Assembly: GCA_030248065.1 (NCBI GenBank)
Contig: JASAMV010006469.1
Coordinates: 1-64,000, forward strand
DNA length: 64,000 bases
Direction of reading: 5' to 3'
Source of the DNA: Rhynchonema sp. JSB1_4
Taxonomy: Eukaryota > Nematoda > Chromadorea > Monhysterida > Xyalidae
Shown here: in pieces, positions 1-12,900 of the stretch
How positions within the stretch are numbered: position 1 is the first letter of the stretch
Layout of the letters: each line of letters begins with the position of its first letter
Notes under the pieces: model-generated
Told to the model about the DNA's origin: nothing
The model's input: the letters and a program-made list of their open reading frames with translations, nothing else
The model's database searches: none
Translations under genes and position numbers: made by a program

Positions 1-475
1 GATTTCTCCCATGTCTGAACTTTGGACTTTCCCGGACCTTCCAACTTCACCACCATACGATCGCCTGGCGTGTTACGCTGGACATGGGTTGTTTTCGGTG
101 TTTCTTCAACGCCAACAAATTTGTAGGAGTGGAGGAGAGTGACCAAAAATTGTTTGGTGTTCGGACTTAGTGCCTGAGTTGACGGACTCCTATGTTTGGC
201 CGGGAATGTGCGATTCGGAATGGAATAGTTTGCGGACGCGGCCGGACCGGGATTCTGAGCTGGATATTGCCGGAAATTACCGGAAGCCTGGGATGGATAG
301 TTTTGAGCACCACTACTGGACGGGATCGGATTGGACGGTGTTGGCCAGAATGTTGACCCATTTTTAGGCGCGGAAGATTTGTTATTGTCATTAAACGGCG
401 GGAATTCGCCGTAGCCACCGATGGGCTCGATCGCGGATTGAGGATATGCCATGGGCGTTCGATCCCCTCCGCGGC
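1..475 (-). CDS. 3' portion of an unrecognised Pro/Ser/Asn-rich protein gene (partial, runs off window)
   Basis: Reading the minus strand from about 475 down to base 1, one frame stays open for about 158 codons and leaves the window still open. The first part is low complexity, rich in Pro, Ser, Asn, Gln and Gly, with an RGG-like start (GGRGGDRTP). The last 55 or so residues look like folded sequence: SPNTKQFLVTLLHSYKFVG, then PGDRMVVKLEGPGKSKVQTW. A Met at 452 (MAYPQSAIEP) could be the start. Alternatively the exon begins after an AG at 476-477. Codon choice is GC-rich and consistent throughout, unlike the flanking DNA. I do not recognise the family. The real frame differs from the shorter MEAAEGIERP reading of the same DNA. 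Confidence 0.5.
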
Positions 476-481
476 CTCCAT

Positions 482-2629
482 AAATGTTAGCGAGTTACTT
501 TAGGGTACCATGTTTAGTTACTTAATGTGTTTCGTTACCTAACTCTATTATTTAAGAAAGTACGAGTTACGAACCATATTATAGTTTTATGTAGATCAGA
601 CTAAAATATTGTGATGAAAACCAATACAAAATCAGGATACAAAAACTATGAAAATTACACAAAGAGCCGGGTGGGTACTGAACTGGTGACTGGCTAAAAC
701 TACACAAAACCGGAGTGAAATAACGTCAGAAGAATCACGTCAAAACATACGGTGGCGTGTTCGCACACGCAAATTTGCCTACTAAAAATAATAATAGGGT
801 TACAGTACTGGCGTACTAAAAGTGGCTGTTACACCCTTAACAATCTGTGGGGGCGTCGTCATCAGTCTGCTGCCCTCCATTTTCTGATCACGCAATTCAA
901 AAAATTAACCTTTTCGTAGTTTCACATTTGATATGCGAAACTTAACATTTCAGCTAGTTAGCTTAAGGACATGAATCATTGAAGGTGGAGCGCAGTAACG
1001 CCCCCAGGTACACAAGAGTTTTCCAATTTATGAATGCTTAGGGCTCGAACAGGATCACTCCTGATCCCGACCTCCCGATCCCGCACTTTTCGAGATCGGT
1101 ATACAGTACTTTTCAAAAATCGCATCTGTCCATTTATCGTTGTTTTCTCACAAAATCTTTGGTTTCAGCATATTTCTGTCACTCTTGAAGGAGTTATTCG
1201 TTTCAATCTGTGATGCTATTGTGATTGCCAGCTCAGCTGATGATTGTTAGCATTTTTGCCCCGACTTCTGCCAGCACCTGGTCACTTGACATTAAAAATT
1301 GACGAATCGTTGTCAGGACATCATCAACGATTCTTGTCTGATGACGTGTTGCTTTGAGGTCAAGACCACAAATGTTTGAAACTGTTGAGGTTGGCCAGCC
1401 ATCCAGCCAAGATTTCTGGAAAACAATGATAAATTTGACTTGGAAAATATGAGTACGATAGCATGCACGCTATAAAGCGCTTTTCGTGACTAGAACTGGT
1501 TTTTTGCAGAGGCGCATGTTCTAAAGTTCATAATTTGCTTTTTAATTTTCTTATTTTTATATAAATTTTATTGGATTTCGTGTTTTTTATTGCATGTGTT
1601 CGCATAGACTGTGCCCCAAGGGCGATCCAGGGGGCCACAGGGGTCATGCCCCCTTTTGGTCCATTTGGCCCTTGAAGGGGGCCACCATTTCGGAAAGAAG
1701 AAGGTAAAAAGACCCCCTAAATCGCAGGAATTTCACTCTAACAACTTCAAAAGTCCGAAAATCGCGCGCTTCGCGCGTCAGATACTCCCATTTCCAATAC
1801 AAACCAATACAATTTGGCTTTCGCGCGCGTAAAAAGTGCCAAAACTTCGGACAGTTTGTATGATATTTGGTGTAGAAAACGCGAAGTTCTGAACAAGAAC
1901 CAGATAAAAATGATCTTTCAAAAGTTTAACAAGCACTAGATAAAAGGACATTTTGGATTTGGCCCCTCCCTTGGGCTGCGATTAGATCAATTCGGAATGC
2001 GGAAATTGGTGAGCAGATAAATGCGGAATGGCAAATTTCTGCATTTCGCATTCTTCGTTTATCTGCTCACCTTTGCGGAATGGTGCGCGCTTGGGTGACG
2101 ATGACAACTTCCAGCGTGCTGACCTCAAATGTTTTGCGGAATTTCGGAAGTTTTGCGCCATTCCTCATTTATCTAATCGCAGCCTTGGCCAAAAGCTGGA
2201 TCCGCCACTGCTGCGCTCTCTGTACTCGATGAATGCACAATGTTGTTGGCGGTGATATTTTCGGTGCACTGGTTGAAGCGCCAGTGTAATTACTACATAT
2301 GTGGAATACCTCATCGTAAAATAGTCGTTTAGCTTCGATTACAGCTCGAATTCAGAATTGGACGCTGACTCGGGGCGATGAAATTCGTAATCTTTGCTGC
2401 TCGTTTTGGGTTGTTTTTGTATCATTTTTGTATGACATAGCCTGCTGCTGTCCATGTTCGAGGTTGAAAACTATGAAATCAAGCCTGACAAAAAAATGCA
2501 AAACGTGCCAATTCGTGTGTTGGCGCTGGCGGCACAAAGAAGCAGACAAGTATGATTCAATGAAACGAAATAAACTACATCCTGCTTAAAATGCATTGTG
2601 ACTGTGAGTACGGCTTATAGTAATGTGTG
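482..2629. other. Non-coding stretch with one GC-rich dispersed repeat
   Basis: No convincing exon was seen. Positions 1611-1960 hold a GC-rich segment with a self-complementary core (ATCGCGCGCTTCGCGCGTCA) related to 22605-22960. The rest is AT-rich DNA with stop codons in all frames. Confidence 0.5.
1611..1960. repeat. Dispersed repeat with GCGCG-CTTCGCGCG hairpin core (copy 1)
   Basis: It shares an ordered set of landmarks with 22605-22960: a run of G/C-rich text, then AAATCGCA, TTTCACT, AATCGCGCGCTTCGCGCGTC, a T-rich stretch, GCACTAGATAAAA and GACATTT. Similar hairpin cores recur near 43930, 54990 and 55235. The family is unknown. A non-autonomous transposon is the likeliest reading. Confidence 0.5.
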
Positions 2630-2738
2630 TGGTCAAATCATCTCGTCAAACAAAGTAGTCGAACACATGTATTAGTTTTCGCGCTGATTTGAGGCTCATG
2701 TGTTCGACGACTTTGTTTGACGAGAGAAAGATATCACC
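2630..2738. repeat. Small foldback element, about 40-bp arms
   Basis: CTCGTCAAACAAAGTAGTCG and the following AACACATG at 2642-2669 are repeated as the reverse complement at 2698-2725 with one mismatch. The outer ends GGTCAAATCA and TGATATCACC extend the match imperfectly. The GGTCAAATCA end resembles the end of the element at 17108-17241. Confidence 0.65.
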
Positions 2739-3038
2739 AAGTGAGTCGCACATGGGCGCGCTTTTTGATTGCCCATTTCCACCTGTTTTGCACAGGCATC
2801 AGACTTGCGAGTGGCACAACAATTCTGCTTTCATTGACGTTTCGCTTGCAGACATTGGCTGTGCCACGAGATTATGCGTAGGAAGAAACGGACAATGGAG
2901 ACCTTCTAGCTTACACCTATACACACTAGTTAGCTACTGTACATGCATCCATTAGTACCATTTGTACAACGTAAACAAACGCCTGCGTGAAGCTAATGCA
3001 ATACAACAGGTCATTGTGGTGACATCTGCATATGTATA

Positions 3039-3210
3039 CTCTGACAATTCTTTTGGGAGAAACTTTTCAACCGCGTTGCCTGATCCGTAAAGCTCATTAT
3101 GCGTGCACTGGCTACGGAAGTCACGTGACCGCTCTAGCCAGTGCACGCATCATGCGCTTTACGGAGCAGACAACGCGTTTGAAAAGTTTCTCCCAAAAGA
3201 ATTGTCAGAG
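3039..3210. repeat. Near-perfect 172-bp palindrome
   Basis: CTCTGACAATTCTTTTGGGA at 3039 returns as its reverse complement ending at 3210. The two 86-bp halves match apart from scattered substitutions, with no loop. It is probably a foldback or MITE. No clear target-site duplication is seen. Confidence 0.75.
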
Positions 3211-3213
3211 CAT

Positions 3214-3483
3214 ACAGTCCGTGACGATTTATGTGGCCACTTTTCAACGGCGCGCTCGTCAACCGTTGTGCACATTTGCATGGGGTGATCTACGCGGTAC
3301 AGCTTGACAACAGGAAATTTTATCGCGCGCCGCGCGCGGGTCGTTTTCCAATAATCACACAGGGTGCATGTCGAAAGAGTAACACCAATCATTTTCTCAA
3401 ACTATTTTGGGTACCATTTCTGCACAACGCTTGACGCGCGCGCCGATGGTGAAAAGTGGCCACATAATTCGCCACGGACTGTT
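3214..3483. repeat. Inverted-repeat element with about 55-bp arms
   Basis: ACAGTCCGTGACGATTTATG then TGGCCACTTTTCA at 3214 pairs with TGAAAAGTGGCCACATAATT then CGCCACGGACTGT ending at 3483. The interior is GC-rich, including CGCGCGCCGCGCGCG, and shows no coding signal. It abuts the palindrome at 3039-3210, so the two may be nested insertions. Confidence 0.65.
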
Positions 3484-3732
3484 TATACATATATCCACGG
3501 AACAAACGTCGCATAGTCACCGATATGACAAACCATATCAATAAGGGCGCATCCCGAAAACAACAAAAAAAACAAACAGAGCGCAATCCCAAAAAAAGAA
3601 AACGAAAAATATTATGCGCCTCTCCACAGAACAAAACCAACTCAAAATAATCACCGAAAAACAAAATTCGGAACCGAAAACCGAAACCAAACACATATGA
3701 GACTTTGTCTGAGGAACCGGTACAAAAAATGA

Positions 3733-6700
3733 CCGAGTCAAAAATTTTTGAGTTTTTGTGTGAAATATGGTTGTTGTGGGCCAGTTATATCGCAGTTCAA
3801 ATTTTAGCCCAAACTAAGTCTTAAAGCCTGAGATATGAGCCGTTAAAGTTTTGACTTTTTGGCTCCAGTACGAGGGCGGGCTGATTTTGAAGATTGTGCC
3901 ATATCTTTTTGATGCCTAGCCCGTTGACCTTAATTTTTGTACACGAGTTATATGGTCATATAGGAAGGCCGGGTTGATAGTTTGATGGTGATGTGACGCT
4001 TGATTGCAGAAATATGAAACAAAAATAAATGCTGATTGCCGGAATTTTTAGTGTTGTCTTCAACCCCATGCCAATTTCGTGGGACCGTGAATGGTGAACA
4101 GTGAGCCCTGTGATGTGTTTGGCGCCTGTTTATGCTACAATAATCTATGTACCGAGTCGATGAATTCACCCTTAAATTTTTTACAAAACACCCAAAACTC
4201 AGTTGTGCTCGTATTGCATACGCGCCGCTGTGCCAGTGCACGCTGTCTGCTCAGATACAGCCTTTGCAGTGCTGCTTATTTGTCACGAGAAACTAAAGTA
4301 AGTTAATTAAAAGAGTTAATGAAGCCATGTTTTTTGTATATTGATAAACGGTTAACAAACACCGTTCACACATGTAAAAATAAAAAGTTTTGATGTGAAA
4401 CGCACACGTGAGCAAATAACTGGGAAAGTTATACATATCGTATACTGTATGTGCAAGCCGCCTGATGAACAACCTTTGCTACGCGTTTTTTACTCATTAG
4501 GTACGTACCATGATCAGAGATCAGTGGTACATACCACTGATGGGTCCAGTGGATCAGTTCGATAGCTGTTTTTGTCGGTTTGTTGGTACTGTATGTTCTT
4601 ATCAAATATTTTCAAGGCTTTCAACACGCTTTGCCACAAACACGCTTCTTTAGTTTATCTTTAGGGCGTGTAGCGCCCACTTGCGCTCTTTTCAGGCTTT
4701 CAAGCACGTGGCGAAAACTGGTTAGGCTAATAAACACCGTTTACACATGCAAGACACATCAAAAGGCTCATCTGATGAACAACTTTGTCATTGGCTTTTT
4801 TGCGTATTGTGTAGATGATCAGAAGTTGTGTTTGGTCAGATTGCGGTTTTTTGTTGAATGGTTAGTTTGTTCTAGCACAATACACAGATGTTTCAAACCA
4901 CACCAACACTCAATGCCTTGCGCATGCTTTCCCACCAAAACACTCTCTTTGTCTGTATTGATGTTGCGCATATGCCTTGTGGTTGGCATGACACCAGCAA
5001 TCAATTCTGGAAATTTTGGTCTGTGTTCGTGCTTTATTATCGTAATCGACATTGAGACGATCAGGCTCATGTCTTTTCGATTAGACGCATATTTAGCACC
5101 GAAGTAAATCGATAAACACGGGCTCACGGGAACGAAACTCCAAAAATGCATTAGACAAGCAGGTCGGCAAGGAGCAAAATTTGAATTTGAGCTATTTGTC
5201 GCAGATTACAGTGCGCTACTAAGGACTTTACGCACCAGACTTTACGCTCCCACAACGCAGTGCTGCCAGGGTGCTCGCGTGCAACATGTGTGTGTTATGC
5301 TGCGCAAAAAACTGCGCAAATCGTATGTTGGCAAGATCAAGTGACAACCGTATACTTGTGATAAGAAGCAGTCGGCCATCTTGAATATTTGTTTTGGTGT
5401 TCCTGAAACGCAGGGATCATGGAGCAGCTATTTTTATGTTTCTACCTGTGAATCCGTCTTTGTCGATAAATTTAGGCATCAAATATGCGGTAAATCGAAA
5501 AGTTATAAATGTAAACATTATTCGTCGTGACGAAACACGAACACACATTTTTAAGGCGTTACGGGCCGAAACATCAACGTGTCACTGGTCTTGCGCAAAG
5601 GCGTGCCTTCAAAGCACCTTACCGTCTGACATTGGTATCTTTTGCTTCAATGCAGTCCTCAAGGCAACCCAGTCATCTTTAGGCTGCGCACATACTCATT
5701 CCCCGGAACAGAAAGAACGGGTAGAGGAACGATCGCTTCTGCCAACTGAAGTGCGTTCCGCTCGAGGAGTTGTGTATGTTTTATCAAACTGATGTTGCCG
5801 TACCAGTTTATAAAACAATCGAAAAATTAAAATATTATATGCTCGTTCCTCCACCGACTTCAGTGCATTGAAAGTGGAAGAACAGTCATTTGCTTCAGCC
5901 GTATGTGCGCTTGTCATCAAATTCGTTGTGGATGCGCCTAGCGACCAACTCAAGCTGTTGTTGTTGTTGTTGTTGACCCGTCGGTCAAGAATTTTGCAGT
6001 TAGCAGAAACGTTCGTTCCTCCACTAGTTCTTTCTGTTCCGCGGAACGAGTATACGCGCGCCTTAAGTGGAAATTGGTGGAAAATGGCCCACCGACAAAA
6101 AAATCAACTAGTGACCCCGGGGCTTTAACTTGAAACTCTCTGTGGCTAGCGGAAAACTGTTTCTTTCAGCGGTGTTAGTAGGGACACTTTGGGGCTGTAG
6201 TTTGAACATGATTACGAAGATTTTTATATCTAAACGTGGTAAGAAAGCAGAAAAGTACGATATAGTGATCATTGGCCAACTAACTTGAACGATTCTTGTC
6301 AACTTACTGCTAGCTAAAAGCTTTTAGAATTTTCCACTTGGAGACCTCAATGGCTTTATTCGGGGGCTTAAGGTGGAGGTATTCTCGTTCGTTGCGAACC
6401 GACAAAAGCATACCTAATGAGTAAAAAACGACTAACAAGGTTGTTCACCAGGCGGGTTGTACATACAGCTTGTACTTTCCTAGTTGTTTGCTCACGTGTA
6501 TGTTTCACATCAAAAGTTTAATTTTTACATGCGCGAACCGTGTTTATTAACCGTTGGTTTATTTAAAATTTAGGAGTTTAGATTTCAAAACAACGTTTAA
6601 AAAAGAACTCACGTGAACAAGCAAACTCCACCCGATCACCAAGTATTCTGTCGTTGATAACATGGGGGCCGAAAAATTGCCACTAGCCTTTCTAACTGCA

Positions 6701-7329
6701 GTTCATGATTACCCAGTGATATATAATGAATTTCATCGAGCCCAAGCTCTTTATATTAACTTACTTTAGTTTCTCGTGACAAATAAGCAGCCCTGCAAAG
6801 GCTGTATCTGAGCAGACAGCGTGCACTGGCACAGCGGCGCGTATGCAACACGAGCACAACTGAGTTTTGGGTGTTTTGTAAAAAATTTAAGGGTGAATTC
6901 ATCGACTCGGTACATAGATTATTGTAGCATAAACAGGCGCCAAACACATCACAGGGCTCACTGTTCACCATTCACGGTCCCACGAAATTGGCATGGGGTT
7001 GAAGACAACACTAAAAATTCCGGCAATCAGCATTTATTTTTGTTTCATATTTCTGCAATCAAGCGTCACATCACCATCAAACTATCAACCCGGCCTTCCT
7101 ATATGACCGTATAACTCGTGTACAAAAATTAAGGTCAACGGGCTAGGCATCAAAAAGATATGGCACAATCTTCAAAATCAGCCCGCCCTCGTACTGGAGC
7201 CAAAAAGTCAAAACTTTAACGGCTCATATCTCAGGCTTTAAGACTTAGTTTGGGCTAAAATTTGAACTGCGATATAACTGGCCCACAACAACCATATTTC
7301 ATCAAAAAACTCAAAAATTTTTGACTCGG
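3733..7329. repeat. 3.6-kb foldback with inverted arms of 0.6-0.9 kb
   Basis: The segment 3733-4311 is the reverse complement of 6751-7329 with very few differences; paired coordinates sum to 11062. Inside this the match continues with indels, 4340-4515 against 6405-6560. The right arm carries about 190 extra bases at 6560-6750. The centre (4.5-6.4 kb) holds further weaker inverted repeats, such as 5030-5150 against 5420-5550 and 5694-5742 against 6002-6050. No transposase is recognisable, and reading frames in the arms are mirror copies rather than genes. It is likely a large foldback transposon or an old inverted duplication. Confidence 0.75.
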
Positions 7330-9272
7330 GCACATTATGCATAGAAACTGTACCGCTTTCCCAGGCAATGCCTTATATGTACGTAGTTGCTCTTTGCGAC
7401 TTTGACTTTTGACATCAGCAGTCTGGGTTTTGTCATGATCCCCCGAAAAAAACACCGTAACACCGCATGCTTGCCTGCATTACATTTTTCCGTGTTTTTC
7501 AAAGACATTAAGGGAGCACGGAACACGGAAATATTTCCGTGCTCAACCTAAGCCCGTTCCGAAGGCTTGTTCCAAGTGGGGCGGCGACCGTGCGCCTTAT
7601 CTGCAGCGCCGCTGGTGAGTTGTAGATATACATACAACTCCAGCGGTTCTCATACTTTTTGAATTATTAAGGCTGTTATATGTACGTAGTTTTTAGGTAC
7701 GATACTGCGTTTAGGTAAGATTCCATACGTGTTCAGCGATATTGACTGTCCTCGAACAATGGGGTTGGCTCCAAATGTGTGTTTGTATCAATTTTATGAA
7801 TCGGCCAAAAATACTTTTTTGATATCAAGATTCCTTCGGTGTTGGCAATTACATACCTCAGTTTCAAGTAAACAGCTGCTGTTGTTGATGATTATTGTCC
7901 TCAAACAAAGATAAATTCATTATTTTACTTTATCAGGCTGGGATTCCAAAGCCGCGTTGGCTTGATCTGCTGCAACCGCGGCGGCCGCTGTGCCCCCGTT
8001 TGTTTCACTGGGAACAAACCCCAGCGGTTCCGCGCGCTATGTCCTCTCTCTTGAGGGACAAACCGCTCTGCCGGTGCCGAGCCTAGTGACGTCACTTATT
8101 CCCTGTGTTATGTCTGCACAATTGGTTGTTTGTTACCATTAATAGTCGTTGTGGTCGACAACGCCGGTTAAAAATAACAACAAATGTGTGATGTTTTTGA
8201 CATATTTTTAGAAACATTAGGAAGTTCTTTTTCTAAATTGCATGGCGTACCCGGAGCGCCATGCTTTCTTGTTCTTTTCTGCTTGTCCGTAAAACAGTTA
8301 TCGTGCTTATTTTTGGTGCCTGGCAAAGGGTGTCGAAAATGCATCAATTGATAAAACGTTCAGATGATGTCGCAGTGTATATTTCCCAACTTTGCACGGT
8401 TTGGCGGAAGACCACTTTTACGATCACCTCGTGGTTCTTTTGCTGAGCCTTGTTTTTCAAAATGGTAGTACTTTTTTTCTTGTTGTTAGATTACTTTTGT
8501 GCTATCAAACACACTTATCTTTCTGACACGCTAAGTGCAGATCGTAGAAAGAAACTTTTCAAACCAGTGTTTTCAAACTTTGGACATTTACCAACAACAA
8601 AGTGTTGTTGCATCCAATTTTTTCACTCCACCACTCTGAGAACCATGCGCAGTCGCTTTATTTGTGGCGATAGCCAGCATTTTTCGTCATCTACAACTTG
8701 TGTTTTCCAATTATCTGCGCAATTAATGTTCATGTATTGAATCACTACAATATTGGCTACCTTTGTTGTTATTGTTATTTTGATACCTACATATGTAGCA
8801 CATGAAATACTACGGGTCAAATCAACTTTGCTGGCAAGTGCCTTGGCCTGGACTGGCATAGACTTGGCATAGGTACATACCTAGGCTTGAAATGGACTTG
8901 CTTCCCAGCCATACGCACACACTGCGTTAGAGTCCAATACTGATTTTCTTTTGTTTGATTTTAATATAATAGACACATGCGTGAAACATCAGCCGGCTGG
9001 CTATGCGAATCCATGGATACACGTTTGCCTAAGGCAAGTCCATGCCACGTGGGGCTTGCAGCAAAGTTGATATATTCAATAGCAAAGCAAAGCAAGCAAG
9101 GCAAAGCCCTATAGCTTAATTTATAGTGGCTGGCACCACTCTTTGGAAGGCTTCGTTGTTTTTTATTTATTTGACATTCTCATTGACATTTACGTACATT
9201 TATAAGTATTCCTACCTGTCTATGCATATATATGCGGTATTCTGTTCCATCTTTATTCTTCAGGACAAAAAA
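7330..9272. other. Non-coding stretch with small hairpins
   Basis: No gene was recognised. A 16-bp palindrome (CACGGAAATATTTCCGTG) lies near 7524. A hairpin flanks GCCGCTGG...CCAGCGG near 7610-7645. A GC-rich island at 7935-8085 is open in one plus frame after a possible acceptor (AGIPKPRWLDLL...), but nothing else supports an exon there. Confidence 0.4.
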
Positions 9273-9512
9273 ATGAAACATCAACGAGCACTCATTCCGT
9301 TCATACTGCTGGTGGTGGCGATAGTGTCGATGTCAGACGGTGGCGCAGTTAATGTGCGGGCGAGTCGACCCGAACAAACGGATCTGGAGCGACTGGCGGC
9401 GATTCTGATCAACGAATGCGATGAAATCGGCGAATATTTGGAAATGCTACCGGATGATAACATCTGGGTGAGATTGTGCGCGCTCAAGCAACGGGCCGAT
9501 GGACTGAGCTGA
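9273..9512 (+). CDS. Small predicted secreted protein, 79 aa
   Basis: The ATG at 9273 opens a 79-residue frame ending in TGA at 9510-9512. The N-terminus (MKHQRALIPFILLVVAIVSM) has a basic start and a hydrophobic core, a good signal peptide or anchor, followed by a small-residue stretch where cleavage could occur. The mature part is acidic and helical-looking (DLERLAAILINECDEIGEYL) and carries two cysteines about 20 residues apart, possibly a disulfide. An AG just before the ATG (TTCTTCAG) could be a splice acceptor or trans-splice site. The frame also extends 49 codons upstream through AT-rich repeat-like text, which I discount. No family was recognised. It lies tail to tail with the transporter gene, where that gene's missing 3' exons would be expected. 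Confidence 0.5.
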   Translation: MKHQRALIPFILLVVAIVSMSDGGAVNVRASRPEQTDLERLAAILINECDEIGEYLEMLPDDNIWVRLCALKQRADGLS

Positions 9513-9806
9513 TGACGCGAACTTTAAGGGTTTTTTGAAGGAATTATTAACTGTGAATTCGATCCTCTACGTATTGTGTAGCAACTGTGTTGTGTACATA
9601 TTCGGACGACGAAAGGTCGCAGGTTGCTTGCGAGTTGTGATGATGTTACGAATTCAATGCTGTTTACTTCTTCTTGTATTAGGCGGGTGAATCTCTTGAT
9701 TACTTCACGGGCGCAAAGTAAACCGGTATTGTTGTACAGCGTGCTTGATAAATTAAATTCATGGCGCAATGCACAACAACGAAGGTAAGGCGTAAACAGA
9801 CGTGAA

Positions 9807-9856
9807 GACGTATGACAGACATGAAGAAACAGACGTATGACAGACATGAAGAAACA
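9807..9856. repeat. Tandem repeat, two 25-bp units
   Basis: GACGTATGACAGACATGAAG followed by AAACA occurs twice in a row, just 3' of the last visible transporter exon on the minus strand. Confidence 0.8.
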
Positions 9857-9917
9857 CCCGCGAAGAAACATAAAAAGGCAAAGATAAAGAAACTTCTGAC
9901 ACACCAAATTGACTTAC

Positions 9918-12900
9918 GAATAAAACGTGCCCAGGAGGTGCAGCGGTGTGTAAAGTTGTTGCAAATATGAGGTAAACAGAACGTAGTCTCCAACGGTCAA
10001 CCCATAGGTATTGGTCGCCACAAAATATGCGCAAAGGAGACATCCTGCCAGCAGACCAAGGGCTATGGTCAGGGCTTGCGCACTGTTCAGAATTGCCAGC
10101 GATACGTTGGTCAGGTATTCGGATTTCTGTAATTATTCTTAAGTTTTATCGAACTTCAGCCAGATATAGTCACTTGTTAGAATTCTGAATCGATTTTTGA
10201 TCATGAGGTTACAGTATGTTCACTTCAGCATGAGTGATTTGAACTGACCTGATACGAGAGAATGGATCGTTCGTAGCGTGTGTACTCGAACCGCTCGTTG
10301 TTATAGTATTTCACCTGCATCAATCAGAAAATCTTTAAAAAATTATATGAAAAAGAAAAATTGTAATGGCCCTACGACGACTCCACCGACCGTTTCAAAG
10401 TTCAGCAGAGAATCGACTGCTTTAGCACGTTGCGCATTGTCAAACGCGTTCATTTTGCGCCGAAATTTTGTCCGCCACTCAGTGATGAACGATGTTAGAC
10501 CTGTCCAGAATTTAGGCCAAAACCGTTCGGTTTGGTGACACTGCACTGGTATGATAGGTACGGTAGAGAAGAAGATAAACACAAGTGTAAACATGCAAAT
10601 CGACATACACATTAACACAAACATGAGCACGAGGATGAATTACACATTAAGATGAACATAAACATACGCCATGACAACAACGTAAGCATACATATAAACA
10701 TGAAGATGAATATAAACAACGAACTTGAACATAAACTTCTCATGAACATAAACATGAACGTAAATGTACACCAATGACACAAAACGTGCACATAAACATG
10801 AACATAAGCGTAATCAGAAACATAAACATTGACATAAACACGAACAAGATACTGAGCAAACCTAAACATGTACACTAACCAACATAGCAGCACATGGTCA
10901 AGAAGACGATCAGCGCGAAATACCAGTTGAACGCGACGAGAAAGTAGACAATAGCGATTGTAATGTCGAGAATGGTGGGCACAATTTGAAACAGCACAAT
11001 GTTGAGCAGTTGATTGACGCTTTGTGTGCCACGATCCATGATTCGCAATACTTCGCCAGTACGACGCGATAAATGCCAACGCAGGGAGAGGCTGCAAATG
11101 GACAACTGGAAAGTGGTTTGTCTGCCCTTTGCCATACATTGCAATGCAATGCAATGTTGCAATGATAAACGAACATTCAGTCCAAACAAACGAGTAAAAT
11201 TAGCACATTTTTTTGGAAACCGTCGTTGGCGCATTGGTTTGATGCTTTGCAACTAACTATGTACAGTATGTGCACAAAAACGTCATTGGGTGGAATTTTC
11301 GAAACGGTGTAAAGGTCAGTTGGGCGTAAAGGTCGGTGTAAAGTTCGGTCGAAAGCTCGGTCGGCGTAGCACGGTGTAAACGTGAAACATTGCTTGTTAT
11401 TAACGTGGAATGTTTCAAGTTTACACCGAGGTCTATCACACTGAGCTGTCGACCGAGCTTTCCACCGACCTTTACACCCAACTGACCTTTACACCGTTTC
11501 GAAAATATCACCCATTAAATGAAAAATGTAGGTACTTGTGCAGATGAGCGAATAGCCGTAGCTGCACCTCGCGCGTGCCGTATTGCTGAACTTTTATCCA
11601 CAAAAGTGACCGCAATGCATTCAGGCTGCCACCTGTAACGATTAACCATTGTTTTGCGGTCTTTTTCTGAATAAATATTATAAAAACGAAGGATTATTCA
11701 GGAACAATGAGTGTTTCCAAGAGCTACCATGTATATGTACCCGAAATGCCGGCCGGTGCTCTGGAGAAATCGCAGTCCGCCGTACGCCAACACCAAATCG
11801 TAGCGAAACGTAATGGTACCGTTCAGACCCGAGCCGAGACCAGGGGTTAGACTGTTGACTGAACGGGAAAATGTAAAAGATTCAGCGCAGTCAGGATGGA
11901 ACTTAATTTTCAAAAAAGAACATTTTCTTTAAACAATCGCACCAATCAATCGATTGTAAATCGGCACATAAAGATTGACCACTCTGCCGGCGATCAGTAT
12001 GATGAAACAGATGATCACTGAGATTTGGAGCGCCAAACTTTTCCGCGGCCACAAGTCAGGCATGAGCGTGCGAACATTGCGTGCTGCCACGAGCATGGAC
12101 GATTCATTGCGGATGCCCTGTGTGCTGGTGTGCTTGGTGGAGCAGGTTTTGGAAATAGCATCACGGATGGTAATTGTGGCGTATTCGCATTGAGATGATC
12201 TGGTGAATCGCCTATTCTCCTAAACTACGGCACTAGCCCAATTGTGGGCGATGCTGAACCTGGTTAATAAAAGAATTCAACCCCGCACCAAGCCTACACA
12301 CACCTGTCCCGAGCCCACAGGCTCAGCGAGCGCACCGCTTGGTTTTGTGTCACGGTAAACTTGGTTATCCCTAATAACCCATGTTTTGGCATTGTTTATC
12401 TTAAAAGTCACCTATCATTTCATTAGATTAATTTCATTGCATCTGAGAGGTTGTATTTGATAAGCGAAGCAAATAGTTTTGCCCATTAAGATTGAACACA
12501 TTTGCGATTGACGGACACTCTTCACAGTTACACTTTTCGTACAGAAATCGCTGGCTTGTTTCGAGCAGGCATTTTTGAACTTCTTGACAAAATGCAACCG
12601 AGAAAGGAAGAGAAAATAATTAATCGCAGTCACACAGAGCACGATAGCCAGCGGGTGGCCCCACTGAACCTGCGCGGGTGCCTGCATGTTCGGCACTGGA
12701 GCACAGGCTCCACTAGTTTCAAAGCTCAGGATCGCTTAGAATTGCAATTGATGGCGTGTAGGCCAGTATAATTTCACTGAAACACATTTTGATTTCTAAA
12801 CTTCGTCTCGGGTGACCTTCTCACCGTACCTATTAAAGTATTTAGGAGCAACCTGTACTCGGAGTCAGGACCAACGTTTATTAAATTTCTCAGATTTTTT

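Noticed and set aside
4580..5107. 175-codon plus-strand open frame inside the 3.6-kb foldback
   Set aside because: Lies in repeat core, no family resemblance, and the opposite strand is open over half of it.
10612..11154. 180-codon minus-strand frame rich in Met, Val, Phe
   Set aside because: Its second half is translated ACATAAACATGAAC-type array; the true transporter exon 10880-11091 is in another frame.
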